Below, one piece after another: positions 9,341 through 18,116 of a stretch of 64,000 nt of DNA; position 1 is the first letter of the stretch, and each line of letters starts with the position of its first letter. The notes beneath the pieces were generated by a model, which saw only the letters and a program-made list of their open reading frames with translations, ran no database searches and had not been told where the DNA came from. A program made the translations under genes and the position numbers. This stretch comes from Flavobacterium crocinum (GTDB lineage Bacteria; Bacteroidota; Bacteroidia; Flavobacteriales; Flavobacteriaceae). The stretch spans positions 2,480,001-2,544,000 of the forward strand of contig NZ_CP029255.1 in assembly GCF_003122385.1 (NCBI RefSeq), read 5' to 3'.

Positions 9341-9381
9341 AAAAGAGAAAGACCAGCTTTTTAAGCTGGTCTTTCTCTTTT
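9341..9381. terminator. Bidirectional terminator
   Basis: A perfect 19-bp inverted repeat (9341-9359 and 9363-9381) with a 3-base loop and A/T-rich ends on both sides. It lies between the converging AraC pseudogene and the AhpD-like gene, whose stop codon overlaps the right arm. It should end transcription from both sides. Confidence 0.9.
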
Positions 9382-9919
9382 AAATAGCCGATGCAGCAGG
9401 AAAATCTACAGGAATCCTGGTATTGGCAAAAACATAATTAGTAAAGCTTCTTAAGGCAATCAGCGCTGTTAATTCTATCAGTGCTTTTTCATCATATCCA
9501 GCTTCAAAAAAGTTTTCCAAATCATCTTCCTTAGCAGTGCCTTTGTTATTGGCAATAGATTTTGCCAATTGAATGACAGCGTTTAATTTTGAATCTGAGT
9601 ATTCGCCTTTACGAATTTTAATTGTTTCTTCTTCACTGAATCCCTTCAATTTAGCAAGCATAGTGTGCGCAGCCAGACAGTAATCACAATTATTGACTTG
9701 TGATACAATAAGATTAATAGCTTCTCTTTCTTTAGCGGTGTAGGAAGAATCCTGTGATAATGCACTTTCTGTATCCAGCATGGCTTTTAAAGCTGCGGAT
9801 GAATAGCCAATTGTGGCATAAAGATTAGGGATTTTTCCCATTTTAGATTGTACAGCTTCGAGAATAGATTGTGAAGCTGCATTTAACTGTTCTTTTGCAG
9901 GAACTGAAATTGTTTTCAT
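9380..9919 (-). CDS. AhpD/carboxymuconolactone-decarboxylase-like peroxidase-related protein
   Basis: 179 residues with the helix motif NNCDYCLAAH (Cys78, Cys81, His85). This is the redox-active CxxC-x3-H signature of the AhpD-like alkylhydroperoxidase family. The preceding segment (LTAKEREAINLIVSQVN type) is also typical. Members reduce peroxides through the cysteine pair, although many in this subgroup have no tested substrate. It lies 47 bp downstream of the SDR gene at 9967 and is probably in its operon, which would pair a reductase with a redox-active protein. Confidence 0.88.
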   Translation of the reverse strand: MKTISVPAKEQLNAASQSILEAVQSKMGKIPNLYATIGYSSAALKAMLDTESALSQDSSYTAKEREAINLIVSQVNNCDYCLAAHTMLAKLKGFSEEETIKIRKGEYSDSKLNAVIQLAKSIANNKGTAKEDDLENFFEAGYDEKALIELTALIALRSFTNYVFANTRIPVDFPAASAI

Positions 9920-9966
9920 GATTGTATTTTTATTAGAGTATTCTTGTGCTGTTTAATTGTATTGAA

Positions 9967-10788
9967 TTAACCATGTGCTTCTTCAGACACTTCTCTCCAG
10001 TCGTTCCAGGTTTTTAGTTTTTCGGCATACACACGTTCTGTTTTTTTCAGTCCGACTTTTCCTAAAAATAAGCGCAGAGGAGGATTTTTACTGTCTATCA
10101 GTTTTAAGATGGCAGGAACTGTAGCTTCTGGTTTTCCATAATCTTCAGGCAATAAACCTTCTGCTGCTCCCAATGCTTCTTTTACTTTATCATAAGCAGC
10201 AATCGATTCGCTGACAACAGCTGAGCTTCCGCCAAAATCTGTTGCATATCCGTTTGGTTCTACCAGGGTAACATTGATTCCAAAGTCTTTCACTTCATCC
10301 GCTAATGCCTCAGTAAATCCTTCTACAGCAAATTTTGTAGCGTTGTAAATGCCTAAAGTAGGCAGAGACCATACGCCTAAAACACTTGACAGCTGAATGA
10401 TATGCCCATGTCCCTGTTCGCGGAAAATTGGCAGTGCAGCCTGTGTTACCCATAATGTTCCATAAACATTTGCTTCAAAAACATCCTTAACTGCTTTCTC
10501 GCTCACTTCCTCTACAGCGCCAAAAACCCCATAACCCGCATTGTTGATTACCACATCCAATGTTCCAAAATACTCTTTTGCGGATTTTACTGCTGTGGAT
10601 ACTGCTTCTTTGTCTGTTATGTCCAGTTTAATAGCCAGAAATTGAGATCCGTATTGTGCAGTCAAATCTTTGTAAGCTTCGATTGTTCTTGATGTTGCTG
10701 CTACATTGTCACCTCTTTTTAATAATGCTTCGATCCATAATTTTCCAAATCCTCTTGAAGCTCCTGTTATAAAAATTGTTTTTTTCAT
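9967..10788 (-). CDS. Short-chain dehydrogenase/reductase (classical SDR)
   Basis: 273 residues, with TGASRGFG at 9-16, NNAGYG at 82-87, Ser134, Tyr148 and Lys152 (YNATK). It is a clear duplicate of the SDR at 6517-7341 over its full length, including the FGKLW and LRLFLGK segments. Its promoter region holds an identical 28-bp repeat at the same distance, so the duplication probably included the regulatory region and the AraC partner. The AhpD-like gene follows it. Confidence 0.92.
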   Translation of the reverse strand: MKKTIFITGASRGFGKLWIEALLKRGDNVAATSRTIEAYKDLTAQYGSQFLAIKLDITDKEAVSTAVKSAKEYFGTLDVVINNAGYGVFGAVEEVSEKAVKDVFEANVYGTLWVTQAALPIFREQGHGHIIQLSSVLGVWSLPTLGIYNATKFAVEGFTEALADEVKDFGINVTLVEPNGYATDFGGSSAVVSESIAAYDKVKEALGAAEGLLPEDYGKPEATVPAILKLIDSKNPPLRLFLGKVGLKKTERVYAEKLKTWNDWREVSEEAHG

Positions 10789-10864
10789 GTTTTTAAATTT
10801 TAATTGATTGTTTCATTTTGATAGGACAAAGTTAGATCTAAGCTGTTTAGGGAAATATCTCATT

Positions 10865-10892
10865 TCAGCGGAAGAATAGCACAGAAATACGA
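10865..10892. promoter_or_regulatory. 28-bp operator-like repeat, copy 2
   Basis: Identical to 7424-7451. It lies 77 bp upstream of the SDR start at 10788 and 74 bp upstream of the divergent AraC start at 10966, so one protein bound here could control both directions. This placement makes the AraC protein encoded at 10966 the best candidate ligand. Confidence 0.65.
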
Positions 10893-10965
10893 TGAAGGTA
10901 TTTTTGGATATAATTTTGTTAATTTGTGTCAGTTATTAACCGCTGCAGTCATTAAAATTATCAGG

Positions 10966-11868
10966 ATGGAAAAAATAAGCCATTATAAAAGCATTTCAGA
11001 ACTTCATGAAAAGAGCGGGTTTGAAAAGCCGCAGCATCCATTGATTAGCATGATGACCTGTAAGGAACTTATGACGTACTCTGTGGGAGAGGATAGATTT
11101 ACGGGAGATTTTTACATGATTGCGCTCAAGAAAATAAAATCAGGACATGTTTTGTATGGCAAAACACAGTATGATCACAGCAGCGGTTCAATGGTGTTTA
11201 TGAAACCCAGGCAGACCATAGAAGTAAGCAATGTCCAGTTTGCCGAAAAAGGTTTTGTAATGTTTTTTCATGAGGAATATCTCATGGGGCATGCCCTTCA
11301 CGAGCTGATAAAAAAGTATGGATACTTTGAATATGAAATAAACGAAGCGCTGCATACTTCTCCGACAGAAGATAAAATACTTTGGGAACTTTATTATAAA
11401 ATAAGAAGTGAATATGATACGAGCCAGGATGAATTCAGTCGCGAAATTATTTTATCTCATCTGGATTCTATCTTAAAATATTCTGACCGTTTTTATAAAA
11501 GACAGTTTATTGACAGAAGCATCAATGTATCGGGAAATACCGTGAATAAATTTCAGAAGATATTAAGCAGTTATTTCGATAAAGGTCTGCATCAGTCGGT
11601 GGGGCTTCCGTCGGTTAATTATCTCGCAAACGAACTGCTTTTATCCACTCGTTATTTAAGTGATGTCCTGAAACAGGAAACAGGTAAAACAGCATTAGAC
11701 CACATTCATATTTACCTGATAAAGGAGGCTAAAAACCTGCTGGTCGGTTCTGATAAAAATGTGGCGCAGATTGCCTATGAGCTTGGTTTTGAAAGCCCGT
11801 CTTATTTTACAAGATTATTTAAGAAACAGACAGGTTTTACTCCTTTAGGATATAGAGCAGTTTTATAA
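10966..11868 (+). CDS. AraC-family transcriptional regulator
   Basis: 300 residues from the ATG at 10966. A TTG at 10924 would add 14 residues, but ATG gives an N-terminus aligned with the paralogues (SHYKSISELHEKSGF against KHYKTLSELHKDNGW at 3787). The tandem helix-turn-helix region is at the C-terminus (LANELLLSTRYLSDVLKQETGKT and VAQIAYELGFESPSYFTRLFKK). It is divergent from the SDR/AhpD-like operon, with the 28-bp repeat between them. It probably activates that operon; the inducer is unknown. Confidence 0.88.
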   Translation: MEKISHYKSISELHEKSGFEKPQHPLISMMTCKELMTYSVGEDRFTGDFYMIALKKIKSGHVLYGKTQYDHSSGSMVFMKPRQTIEVSNVQFAEKGFVMFFHEEYLMGHALHELIKKYGYFEYEINEALHTSPTEDKILWELYYKIRSEYDTSQDEFSREIILSHLDSILKYSDRFYKRQFIDRSINVSGNTVNKFQKILSSYFDKGLHQSVGLPSVNYLANELLLSTRYLSDVLKQETGKTALDHIHIYLIKEAKNLLVGSDKNVAQIAYELGFESPSYFTRLFKKQTGFTPLGYRAVL

Positions 11869-11900
11869 AAAAAGCTGACAGGAAACTGTCAGCTTTTTTT
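11867..11900. terminator. Bidirectional terminator
   Basis: Arms 11867-11881 and 11886-11900 form a 15-bp stem (AAGCTGACAG core) around a GAAA tetraloop, with A-runs and T-runs at the ends. It lies between the converging AraC gene, whose stop overlaps the left arm, and the cupin-propeller gene. Confidence 0.92.
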
Positions 11901-11911
11901 AAGAGTAAGGA

Positions 11912-13399
11912 TTATCTGTTGGAAACACCTTTGGATAAAGGCAGAAACCTGAATATGTAAAATGGAGCTCGGGCTTCATTTTTCCCATTATTAAATGCAG
12001 CGCCCAAATGCACCTGTGCTGCAGAGACATACATAAATCCATCTGTCGCATTATAACTTACGCCGTCGGGCCAAAGCATTTTTTCATCAGAAGCTAGTGT
12101 ATGAACGCTTCTGTCAGCTGCCAAAACTATGGAGACACTGTGGCTTTCAACCGCTGTGAGGTACAGATTGCCAGCAATATCGATACTTAAACCTCCGTTA
12201 TTTGGTTTTGCGGAGTAGGTTTCAATTTTGGAATTCAGGTCAGTATCTGTAAATTGTACGTTAATTAAATCCTGAATTTTGATCCTGTAAATCTTAGTTC
12301 CGTTCAACGGTGAATAATACAGCCACTCAAAATCTTTATCTGCTGTTATGCCGTCACAGCCAACTAATAAGTTGTTTTTGCCTGAGGTTAATATTTTACC
12401 GTCAACTTTTATCGGAATATTTTCAGGAAGAGTCGTTCTGTGTCCTTCCAGAATTCTTTTGGTTATTCCAGTATTCATATCAACAGTTAACAGAGAAGCC
12501 GTGCTTCCATCACCGCCATTTCCAATACCTTCGTCGGCAATAATAAAAAAGCCGTGTTTAGTGTCAACTACAAAATCATTAGATTGTGTATTCTTTTTGC
12601 TGGTGATTTGCGGAAGATAGTAAATGCGTTCCAATCGGTTAAAACGAGTATTCCATCCTACAATTTTGGGTGTTACCTCATTTCTCTGTCCCATATCCAG
12701 CATCCAGATAATACCATTTTCATCACTTCTGACACCTAACACATTACTTAAAAAATGATCGTCTGCCGCTCTGGGCGTATTCCACTCCAGATTAGGAAAC
12801 GGCACGCTTTTTTTTGTTTTTGCGTCATATTTTTTTACGCGGATTTCCGGATTGAAAAATGGGTGCAGACTATAAATTAGATCTCCCTGAGGCGTAAATG
12901 CAATGTTTCCTGCAGCTTCATCTAAAGACGCAAATATTTCAGGGGTCAAAACTTCACCAGTCCATTTAGCAGGTTCTTTTTGGTTGGAATCTTTATAATA
13001 ATTATCAGAACCTGTAATCCAATCCATTCTGGATGGAGAAAAGAAATCAATATCTATAGTATTGTCTTCCAGAGAAACAAAGCTATGAGGTACATTAGGA
13101 GGAATTATAATGCCTTCGCCCGCTTTAACTATAACTTCCCCGCCTTCAGTTAACACCTTTACGCTTCCTTGCGTTATCAGGGAATACTGCTTATTGCTGT
13201 GCTGATGCATTGGAACTACGGCTCCTTTTTTATAAGTAAAATAACCAATAGTTCCTTTTTCTCCCGAAATCATCCCCCGGGTCAAAAGTTCGTTAACAGA
13301 TTTTGACGGCAGTTCCTTTAAGGAAAAGTGCTGTGTTTTTTGAGCACCGCTGTTTAATGCAAATGCCAAAAATAAAATGCTGAGAATATTTTTTGCCAT
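11912..13399 (-). CDS. Secreted cupin-royal jelly/yellow-type propeller fusion protein
   Basis: 495 residues. Residues 1-19 form a signal peptide ending at NSGAQ. Residues 50-120 form a cupin (FTYKKGAVVPMHQHSNKQYS, then AGEGIIIPPNVPHSF) with metal-binding histidines. The rest resembles the major royal jelly/yellow family of six-bladed propellers (GVRSDENGIIWMLDMGQRN, SNDFVVDTKHGFFIIADEG, GCDGITADKDFEWLYYSPL). It is secreted or periplasmic. The gene starts 2 bp after the similar lipoprotein gene and is surely co-transcribed with it. Propellers of this type bind small ligands or act as lactonase-like enzymes; the role here is unknown. Confidence 0.8.
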   Translation of the reverse strand: MAKNILSILFLAFALNSGAQKTQHFSLKELPSKSVNELLTRGMISGEKGTIGYFTYKKGAVVPMHQHSNKQYSLITQGSVKVLTEGGEVIVKAGEGIIIPPNVPHSFVSLEDNTIDIDFFSPSRMDWITGSDNYYKDSNQKEPAKWTGEVLTPEIFASLDEAAGNIAFTPQGDLIYSLHPFFNPEIRVKKYDAKTKKSVPFPNLEWNTPRAADDHFLSNVLGVRSDENGIIWMLDMGQRNEVTPKIVGWNTRFNRLERIYYLPQITSKKNTQSNDFVVDTKHGFFIIADEGIGNGGDGSTASLLTVDMNTGITKRILEGHRTTLPENIPIKVDGKILTSGKNNLLVGCDGITADKDFEWLYYSPLNGTKIYRIKIQDLINVQFTDTDLNSKIETYSAKPNNGGLSIDIAGNLYLTAVESHSVSIVLAADRSVHTLASDEKMLWPDGVSYNATDGFMYVSAAQVHLGAAFNNGKNEARAPFYIFRFLPLSKGVSNR

Positions 13400-13401
13400 T
13401 T

Positions 13402-14535
13402 TTAATTGATTTTAATTTTTACAACTTTAAACGGTTTTTTAAACAGCTCTTTTTCCTGATGAAACCAGGGAGAGTTTTGTATTTGTGAAACCGATACATA
13501 CAGATATCCATCTTCGGAGATACTGTAGCTGTCGGGCCATATCAGTTCATTGTCATTCTGTACTATTGTTTGCATTTTTAAGTCTGGCGTAATCTTTACG
13601 ATGCTGTTTTTTTCCAGGTCGCCAAAATAGAGATTGCCTTTTTTATCGAATATCATGCCGTCGGTAGTTGTAAATTTTCCTAAACTCTCAACATTTTTAT
13701 TCAGGATTTCATCAGATATGTCAAACTGTCGAAGCAGTTCTGTTTTAATTCTGTATAAATTATCATCAGTCAGCGCTTTAAAATACAGCCATTTTTTATC
13801 TGGAGTTAAAGCAATTCCATCTGAATTCACTTTTAATGGTGTTCCGTCTCCTTTCAGCAGCTCTTTCCCTAAAGGAGAAAAATGGTAAGCAGGATCTGAT
13901 TTTACTGCTGGCGAGTCTCCCAGAACAAATTTTGAACTTCCTGTCTTTGTATTTAAAATAATAATACCGCCAGTATTGGAATTGGTGATGTAAGCAAAGC
14001 CATTAACAGTATCAACGCGGATATCATTAAGATAAACATTCTCGCCGGCGACATTTTCAGGAAAACGGTAAATTTGTTCTATCTGGTTGGTTTTCAGATT
14101 TATTTTGACAATTTTGTTGTTTTTATTATACACCTTACCAAGTCCGATGCCTGCAGCGTCAACAACCCATAAAAAACCTTTGTCATCTGTTACTACCGCC
14201 TGCACGCACACAAACTTGTTTTGTCCGTCTTCTCCTTTCTTAAAACTGTTCCATTCTGCGTCAGGGTAGGGAATAGGTCTGCCTTTTATAACTTCGACTA
14301 CCGAATACTTATGTTTTTCTAGCCAGTAGGGATAATTTACAAACAGCCGATTGTCTTCTGCAACTGCAACACCCGTTAATTGATAAGTTGAATCCGCGAA
14401 GACTTGTTCTATTTTTACTTCATTGCCAGCATCATCTGAAGAAACGGCATTTATCTGTTTTTTAGAAGAAGGATTGTTACAGCTTATCGTAAATACTGCA
14501 ATTAGTACTATTCCTATTTCAATATAAGTTTTCAT
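13402..14535 (-). CDS. Royal jelly/yellow-type propeller lipoprotein
   Basis: 377 residues with a lipobox at the N-terminus (VFTISCN, Cys19), so it is a lipoprotein of the cell envelope. The body matches the propeller half of the next gene (VTDDKGFLWVVDAAG, VYLNDIRVDTVNGFAYITNSNTG, NSDGIALTPDKKWLYFKAL). It lies between an oxidoreductase gene (12 bp upstream) and the cupin-propeller gene (2 bp downstream) in one operon. The shared domain suggests that the two proteins act on related ligands. No catalytic residues could be assigned. Confidence 0.8.
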   Translation of the reverse strand: MKTYIEIGIVLIAVFTISCNNPSSKKQINAVSSDDAGNEVKIEQVFADSTYQLTGVAVAEDNRLFVNYPYWLEKHKYSVVEVIKGRPIPYPDAEWNSFKKGEDGQNKFVCVQAVVTDDKGFLWVVDAAGIGLGKVYNKNNKIVKINLKTNQIEQIYRFPENVAGENVYLNDIRVDTVNGFAYITNSNTGGIIILNTKTGSSKFVLGDSPAVKSDPAYHFSPLGKELLKGDGTPLKVNSDGIALTPDKKWLYFKALTDDNLYRIKTELLRQFDISDEILNKNVESLGKFTTTDGMIFDKKGNLYFGDLEKNSIVKITPDLKMQTIVQNDNELIWPDSYSISEDGYLYVSVSQIQNSPWFHQEKELFKKPFKVVKIKIN

Positions 14536-14547
14536 TTTATTTCTTTT

Positions 14548-15489
14548 TTATAAAGTGATAATTATTTTTCCTTTTGTTCTGCCTGTTTCCTGCTGCAGAT
14601 GTGCTTCTTTCATTTTATCAAAAGGAAACGTCTCACTTACAAATGGCTTGATGATTCCTTTTTCTAACAGATCTGCAATTGCTTTCATATCTTCGCCGTT
14701 TGACTGCACTAAAATGAAATAGCCTTCTATGCCTTTTAATTTGGCTTTTTCAGTCACCTTTTCATTAAGACCTGTCGGTATGCTGATTAAGGTTCCCCCT
14801 TTTTTGGTCACTTCTATCGATTTGTCAATATTATCCCCGCCAATTGTATCGAGAATAAAATCAAAGCTGTCCTGATGGGAATTCCAGTCATAAGTATTAT
14901 AATCAATGTGTTTGTCGGCTCCAAGTCCAAGTACGAATTCTTTGTTTTTTAACGATGAGGTTCCAGTTACTGCTGCGCCCAGATATTTAGCAATCTGTAT
15001 CGCGATATGCCCGACACCTCCAGAAGCGGCATGAACTAAGATGTTCTGTCCTGCCTGCACTTTTGCATGATGGACCAGTGCCTGATAAGCCGTCAAGGCA
15101 ACCAGTGTGGCAGCAGCAGCTTCCTCAAAGCTTACGTTTGCAGGCTTTAATGCCAAGTGTGTTTCAGGTGCAGCTACATATTCTGCATATGCTTTGCCAT
15201 GTCCGGGAAAATTAACCATTCCAAAAACGGCATCCCCTTTTTTAAACTGGGTTACTTTATTGCCTGTTTTCTCAACAACTCCGGAAATGTCCCAACCGAT
15301 TATTAACGCACTCTCCTCTTTTAATCGGCCGTAAACTCCTTTTCCAGCCCTTGTCTTTACATCTACCGGATTAATGGAAATTGCTTTCACTTTGATTAAA
15401 ACCTCATTTTCCAGCGGTTCAGGCTGCGGGATTTCTGTATAATGTAATTGATTGACATCACCAGGCTCATTTAAAATTATTGCTCTCAT
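14548..15489 (-). CDS. NADP-dependent MDR-family oxidoreductase
   Basis: 313 residues. An N-terminal GroES-like domain (RAIILNEPGDVNQLHY, ISINPVDVKTRAG) is followed by the Rossmann segment HAASGGVGHIAIQIAKYLGA. No zinc ligands are seen, as in the quinone-oxidoreductase branch. It is the first gene of the operon with the two propeller genes. It is divergent from the AraC gene at 15605 across a 115-bp region with a -7-like box (15515-15522, minus strand) and an inverted repeat. The AraC protein probably controls the operon. Confidence 0.9.
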   Translation of the reverse strand: MRAIILNEPGDVNQLHYTEIPQPEPLENEVLIKVKAISINPVDVKTRAGKGVYGRLKEESALIIGWDISGVVEKTGNKVTQFKKGDAVFGMVNFPGHGKAYAEYVAAPETHLALKPANVSFEEAAAATLVALTAYQALVHHAKVQAGQNILVHAASGGVGHIAIQIAKYLGAAVTGTSSLKNKEFVLGLGADKHIDYNTYDWNSHQDSFDFILDTIGGDNIDKSIEVTKKGGTLISIPTGLNEKVTEKAKLKGIEGYFILVQSNGEDMKAIADLLEKGIIKPFVSETFPFDKMKEAHLQQETGRTKGKIIITL

Positions 15490-15514
15490 TTTTAATTAGT
15501 TTAAATTTATAAGG

Positions 15515-15522
15515 CAAAATTA
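15515..15522 (-). promoter_or_regulatory. Bacteroidota-type -7 box for the oxidoreductase operon
   Basis: Read on the minus strand this is TAATTTTG, which fits the TAnnTTTG consensus of Bacteroidota sigma factors. It is 26 bp before the start codon at 15489. A TTTG-like -33 element is present at 15549-15552, but at 26 bp the spacing is longer than usual. Confidence 0.45.
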
Positions 15523-15545
15523 TACCAGTTAAATGTTTTAAAATG

Positions 15546-15578
15546 GTACAAATTACCCTTTTTATAGTACATTTGTAC
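15546..15578. promoter_or_regulatory. Inverted-repeat operator with a -7 box for the AraC gene
   Basis: GTACAAAT at 15546-15553 and ATTTGTAC at 15571-15578 form an exact inverted repeat with a 17-bp spacer between the divergent genes. The right arm overlaps a plus-strand -7 box, TACATTTG (15568-15575), about 30 bp before the AraC start at 15605. A protein bound here would block that promoter and could activate the opposite one. This is a common arrangement for divergent regulators. Confidence 0.5.
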
Positions 15579-15604
15579 TATTATTAAGAGTAATACAGGT
15601 AAAA

Positions 15605-16456
15605 ATGAGTAAAGAGCAATTGTACAAGCCTTTTGAAATAGTATATAAAACATTAGATGAATGTCCTAAGTTAGAACACCAGCATACTTTCTTTGAATTG
15701 ATCTATATTTTGGATGGAAAAGGAATTCAGGTTATTAATGATAATCAGTTTCGATATCATCCTAATCATATGTTTTTAATTACACCTTCTGATATCCATC
15801 GTTTTGATATTGAAGAGAAAACCACATTTTTTTTCTTACGATTTACTGATATATATATTAAAAATGGCGGTCTGTCTGCTAAAAACATTGAACAGCTGGA
15901 GTTTATTTTACAAAATGCAAATCATCAGCCGGGATGTATCCTGAAAAATCAAATTGATAAAAGCCTGGTAAGGCCTATTGTTGAAGGCATTATTCGGGAA
16001 GAGCAGAATCAGGACGTTTATAATACAGATTTAATTACCCATCTGGTAAACACCTTAATTGTTATAGTTGCGCGAAATATTGCCAAATACCTGCCCGAAA
16101 ATGTTAACGAGTATTCTGAGGAAAGAATATTGCAGATACTGCAGTTTATCCAGTCAAATATATTTAATCCGGAAGAATTGAGAGCTGAAAAGATCGGCGC
16201 CCATTTTGGACTTTCAACCCGTTATTTAGGCAAATATTTTAAGAAACATACAGAAGTAACACTTCAGGAATATATTGCACGCTATAAAACGCAGCTCATA
16301 GTGCATCGGTTAAAACACAGCGACCTTCGTATAAATGAAATTGCATCTCTATTGGGGTTTACAGATGAAAGCCATTTAAATAAATTTTTTAAAAAGAATA
16401 AAGGCACAAGTCCTGTAGGGTTTAGAAAAGCTTTAAGAGCTGGATTAGTAAAATAG
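15605..16456 (+). CDS. AraC-family transcriptional regulator (cupin type)
   Basis: 283 residues. An N-terminal cupin (LEHQHTFFELIYILDGKG, HPNHMFLITPSDIHRF) senses the effector. The C-terminal double helix-turn-helix is at about 195-280 (KIGAHFGLSTRYLGKYFKKHTEVT, INEIASLLGFTDESHLNKFFKK). It belongs to a different subfamily from the four AraC paralogues between 2.7 and 11.9 kb. It is divergent from the oxidoreductase/propeller operon, which it probably controls together with itself. Confidence 0.9.
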   Translation: MSKEQLYKPFEIVYKTLDECPKLEHQHTFFELIYILDGKGIQVINDNQFRYHPNHMFLITPSDIHRFDIEEKTTFFFLRFTDIYIKNGGLSAKNIEQLEFILQNANHQPGCILKNQIDKSLVRPIVEGIIREEQNQDVYNTDLITHLVNTLIVIVARNIAKYLPENVNEYSEERILQILQFIQSNIFNPEELRAEKIGAHFGLSTRYLGKYFKKHTEVTLQEYIARYKTQLIVHRLKHSDLRINEIASLLGFTDESHLNKFFKKNKGTSPVGFRKALRAGLVK

Positions 16457-16782
16457 TCTCCCTTTTATACAATGCGTAATTAGTAAACTTTAAGAGTTAT
16501 TATACTAAATAAAATTGAAATCCTTCTTCAATTAGAAGCTAAATCGAAGAAAGTTTGATTATACTGCAGATAGACTTGTAGAAAATGTTTGACCCGTCTC
16601 GATTCTGACGCAATAGGAGGAATGACAAAGAGATTGGTCTTCCAGCTGAATCAACAATCTTTTTCAAGCTATACAAGTAACGATAAATTCAGAAAATATA
16701 AAGTGGTCATGAAGCATTTTACAAATGGTACTGAATTTAGCTGTATTGAGATTAAAACAGACAAAAAATAATGTAAGGGCAT
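16457..16782. other. Intergenic, no convincing gene
   Basis: This stretch lies between the AraC stop and the insertion sequence. A 60-codon frame at 16589-16771 has no recognisable motif and no neighbour support. I read it as noise or a remnant of whatever the insertion sequence interrupted. Confidence 0.5.
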
Positions 16783-16784
16783 TG

Positions 16785-18112
16785 TGTTGAAAGGTACTAT
16801 GAGAAAGGTGGAAGAATATTTTTTACAGTTAGATGCTGATTGTGAAATTCCTCAATTGTCAAATTTCCCAGTGCGGAATGCCTCCTATGTTTGTTATAAA
16901 AGTTTTCTATATAGCCTGAAAGGGATTCCTTTGCTTTTTCTTTCGTGGCATAGGTATTATGGTAGACCAGTTCTGTCTTCAGCGTTTTGAAAAAGCTCTC
17001 TGCAACTGCATTGTCATAGCAGTTTCCCCAGCCGCTCATGCTGCGGGTTATCTGGCCGGTGCCTTCCAGCATCGAAGCAAACCACAGGCAGGCGTACTGT
17101 GTGCCCTTGTCCGAGTGGAACAGCAGCTTCTGGCCGCTCTCCAATGGACGGTTAACTATCGCATTCTTAAAGGCCCTGATGCTGGTTTCTTTTGCTTTGA
17201 GCGTTTCGCTCAGCGACCACCCGATCACTTTTCGGTCAAAAAGGTCAATTACCACCGTAAGGTAGAGCCAGCCCTCATTGGTCTGGATATAGGTGATGTC
17301 CGAAACCCATACCTCATTGCTGCGGGATGTGCTGAATTCCTGTTCCAGTATGTTCCGGGCCGTCAAATATTTATGGGAAGAGTCTGTGGTTTTTCTGAAT
17401 TTTGTTTTTAAAATGCTGCGCAGATGGTTTTCCATCATAATTTTAGCGACAAAAGCTCTGGAGACCTTAATGCCGATAGAAGAGAGCTCTTTGGCAATTC
17501 TGGGGCTTCCGTATCTGCACTGGCTCCAGTGGTAGATCCTGGTAATCTCGGAGGTTACAAAAGCTTTATGCGCGGCCCTGCCGGTGGAAAGTCTTCTGAG
17601 CCATTTGTAATAGCAGCTGGGAGTCGCCTGAAAAACACCGCACATCTTCCCGATGGGAAATCTGCCTGTATTTTCCCGTATGAATCGGTATACGGAGCAC
17701 TTGTCCCGGTGCAGGATTCCGGCGCCTTCTTTCAAGATGTCCCGCTCCAGCGTGATATTTTTGAGTTCTTTCTGCAGTCTGGCCGTTTCCTTTAGGGCCG
17801 GATTGGGGACGCTTCTCTCAGAGAGGGTGAGCTTTCCTTCGCGGAAGAGATTTTTCCAGTGCTGCAGGCTGTTTCTGCTGATCCGCAGCTTGGCGGCGGC
17901 CAGCCGCACGCTTTTATGCCCGATGCAGGTCTTGGCTGCCCAGATTTTAAACTCGGCGCTGTATTTTTTTCTGCTGCTTTTCATGCCTTCAAAAGTTAGG
18001 TGCGTTATTCTGTCCTGTGGTATCAAGAATCATAACGCAGATTTATTCCGCTTTTAAACCGCTTCAACAGAATTCGCCTTAATTTTCTGTGGCACTTTTG
18101 GAGGCAACTCCA
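16785..18112 (-). mobile_element. IS3-family insertion sequence, copy 1
   Basis: The right boundary is set by comparison with copy 2: the two sequences match up to ...GGAGGCAACTCCA (18112 here, 28393 in copy 2) and then diverge. The element therefore starts TGGAGTTGCC on the transposase strand, with the TG expected of IS3 ends. The left boundary is approximate because the copies differ there; a weak GTTGAAA-like end lies near 16785. No clear target-site duplication was found. The right end touches a copy of the island repeat (18117). Confidence 0.75.
16797..17984 (-). CDS. IS3-family transposase, OrfA and OrfB in one frame
   Basis: 395 residues from the ATG at 17984; a TTG at 18026 would add 14. 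The N-terminal part is the OrfA helix-turn-helix plus leucine zipper (KKYSAEFKIWAAKTCIG, then a coiled coil ending TLERDILKEG). The rest is OrfB with the DDE catalytic core: Asp in WVSDITYI, Asp in LLFHSDKGTQY, Glu in NAVAESFFKTLK. IS3 elements normally join OrfA and OrfB by a -1 frameshift. Here both are in one open frame, as in copy 2, so the fusion is not an isolated mutation. Confidence 0.92.
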   Translation of the reverse strand: MKSSRKKYSAEFKIWAAKTCIGHKSVRLAAAKLRISRNSLQHWKNLFREGKLTLSERSVPNPALKETARLQKELKNITLERDILKEGAGILHRDKCSVYRFIRENTGRFPIGKMCGVFQATPSCYYKWLRRLSTGRAAHKAFVTSEITRIYHWSQCRYGSPRIAKELSSIGIKVSRAFVAKIMMENHLRSILKTKFRKTTDSSHKYLTARNILEQEFSTSRSNEVWVSDITYIQTNEGWLYLTVVIDLFDRKVIGWSLSETLKAKETSIRAFKNAIVNRPLESGQKLLFHSDKGTQYACLWFASMLEGTGQITRSMSGWGNCYDNAVAESFFKTLKTELVYHNTYATKEKAKESLSGYIENFYNKHRRHSALGNLTIEEFHNQHLTVKNILPPFS

Positions 18113-18116
18113 AACT

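Noticed and set aside
16589..16771. 60-codon plus-strand frame left of the first insertion sequence
   Set aside because: No motif, no neighbour support and composition like non-coding DNA; at most a remnant.
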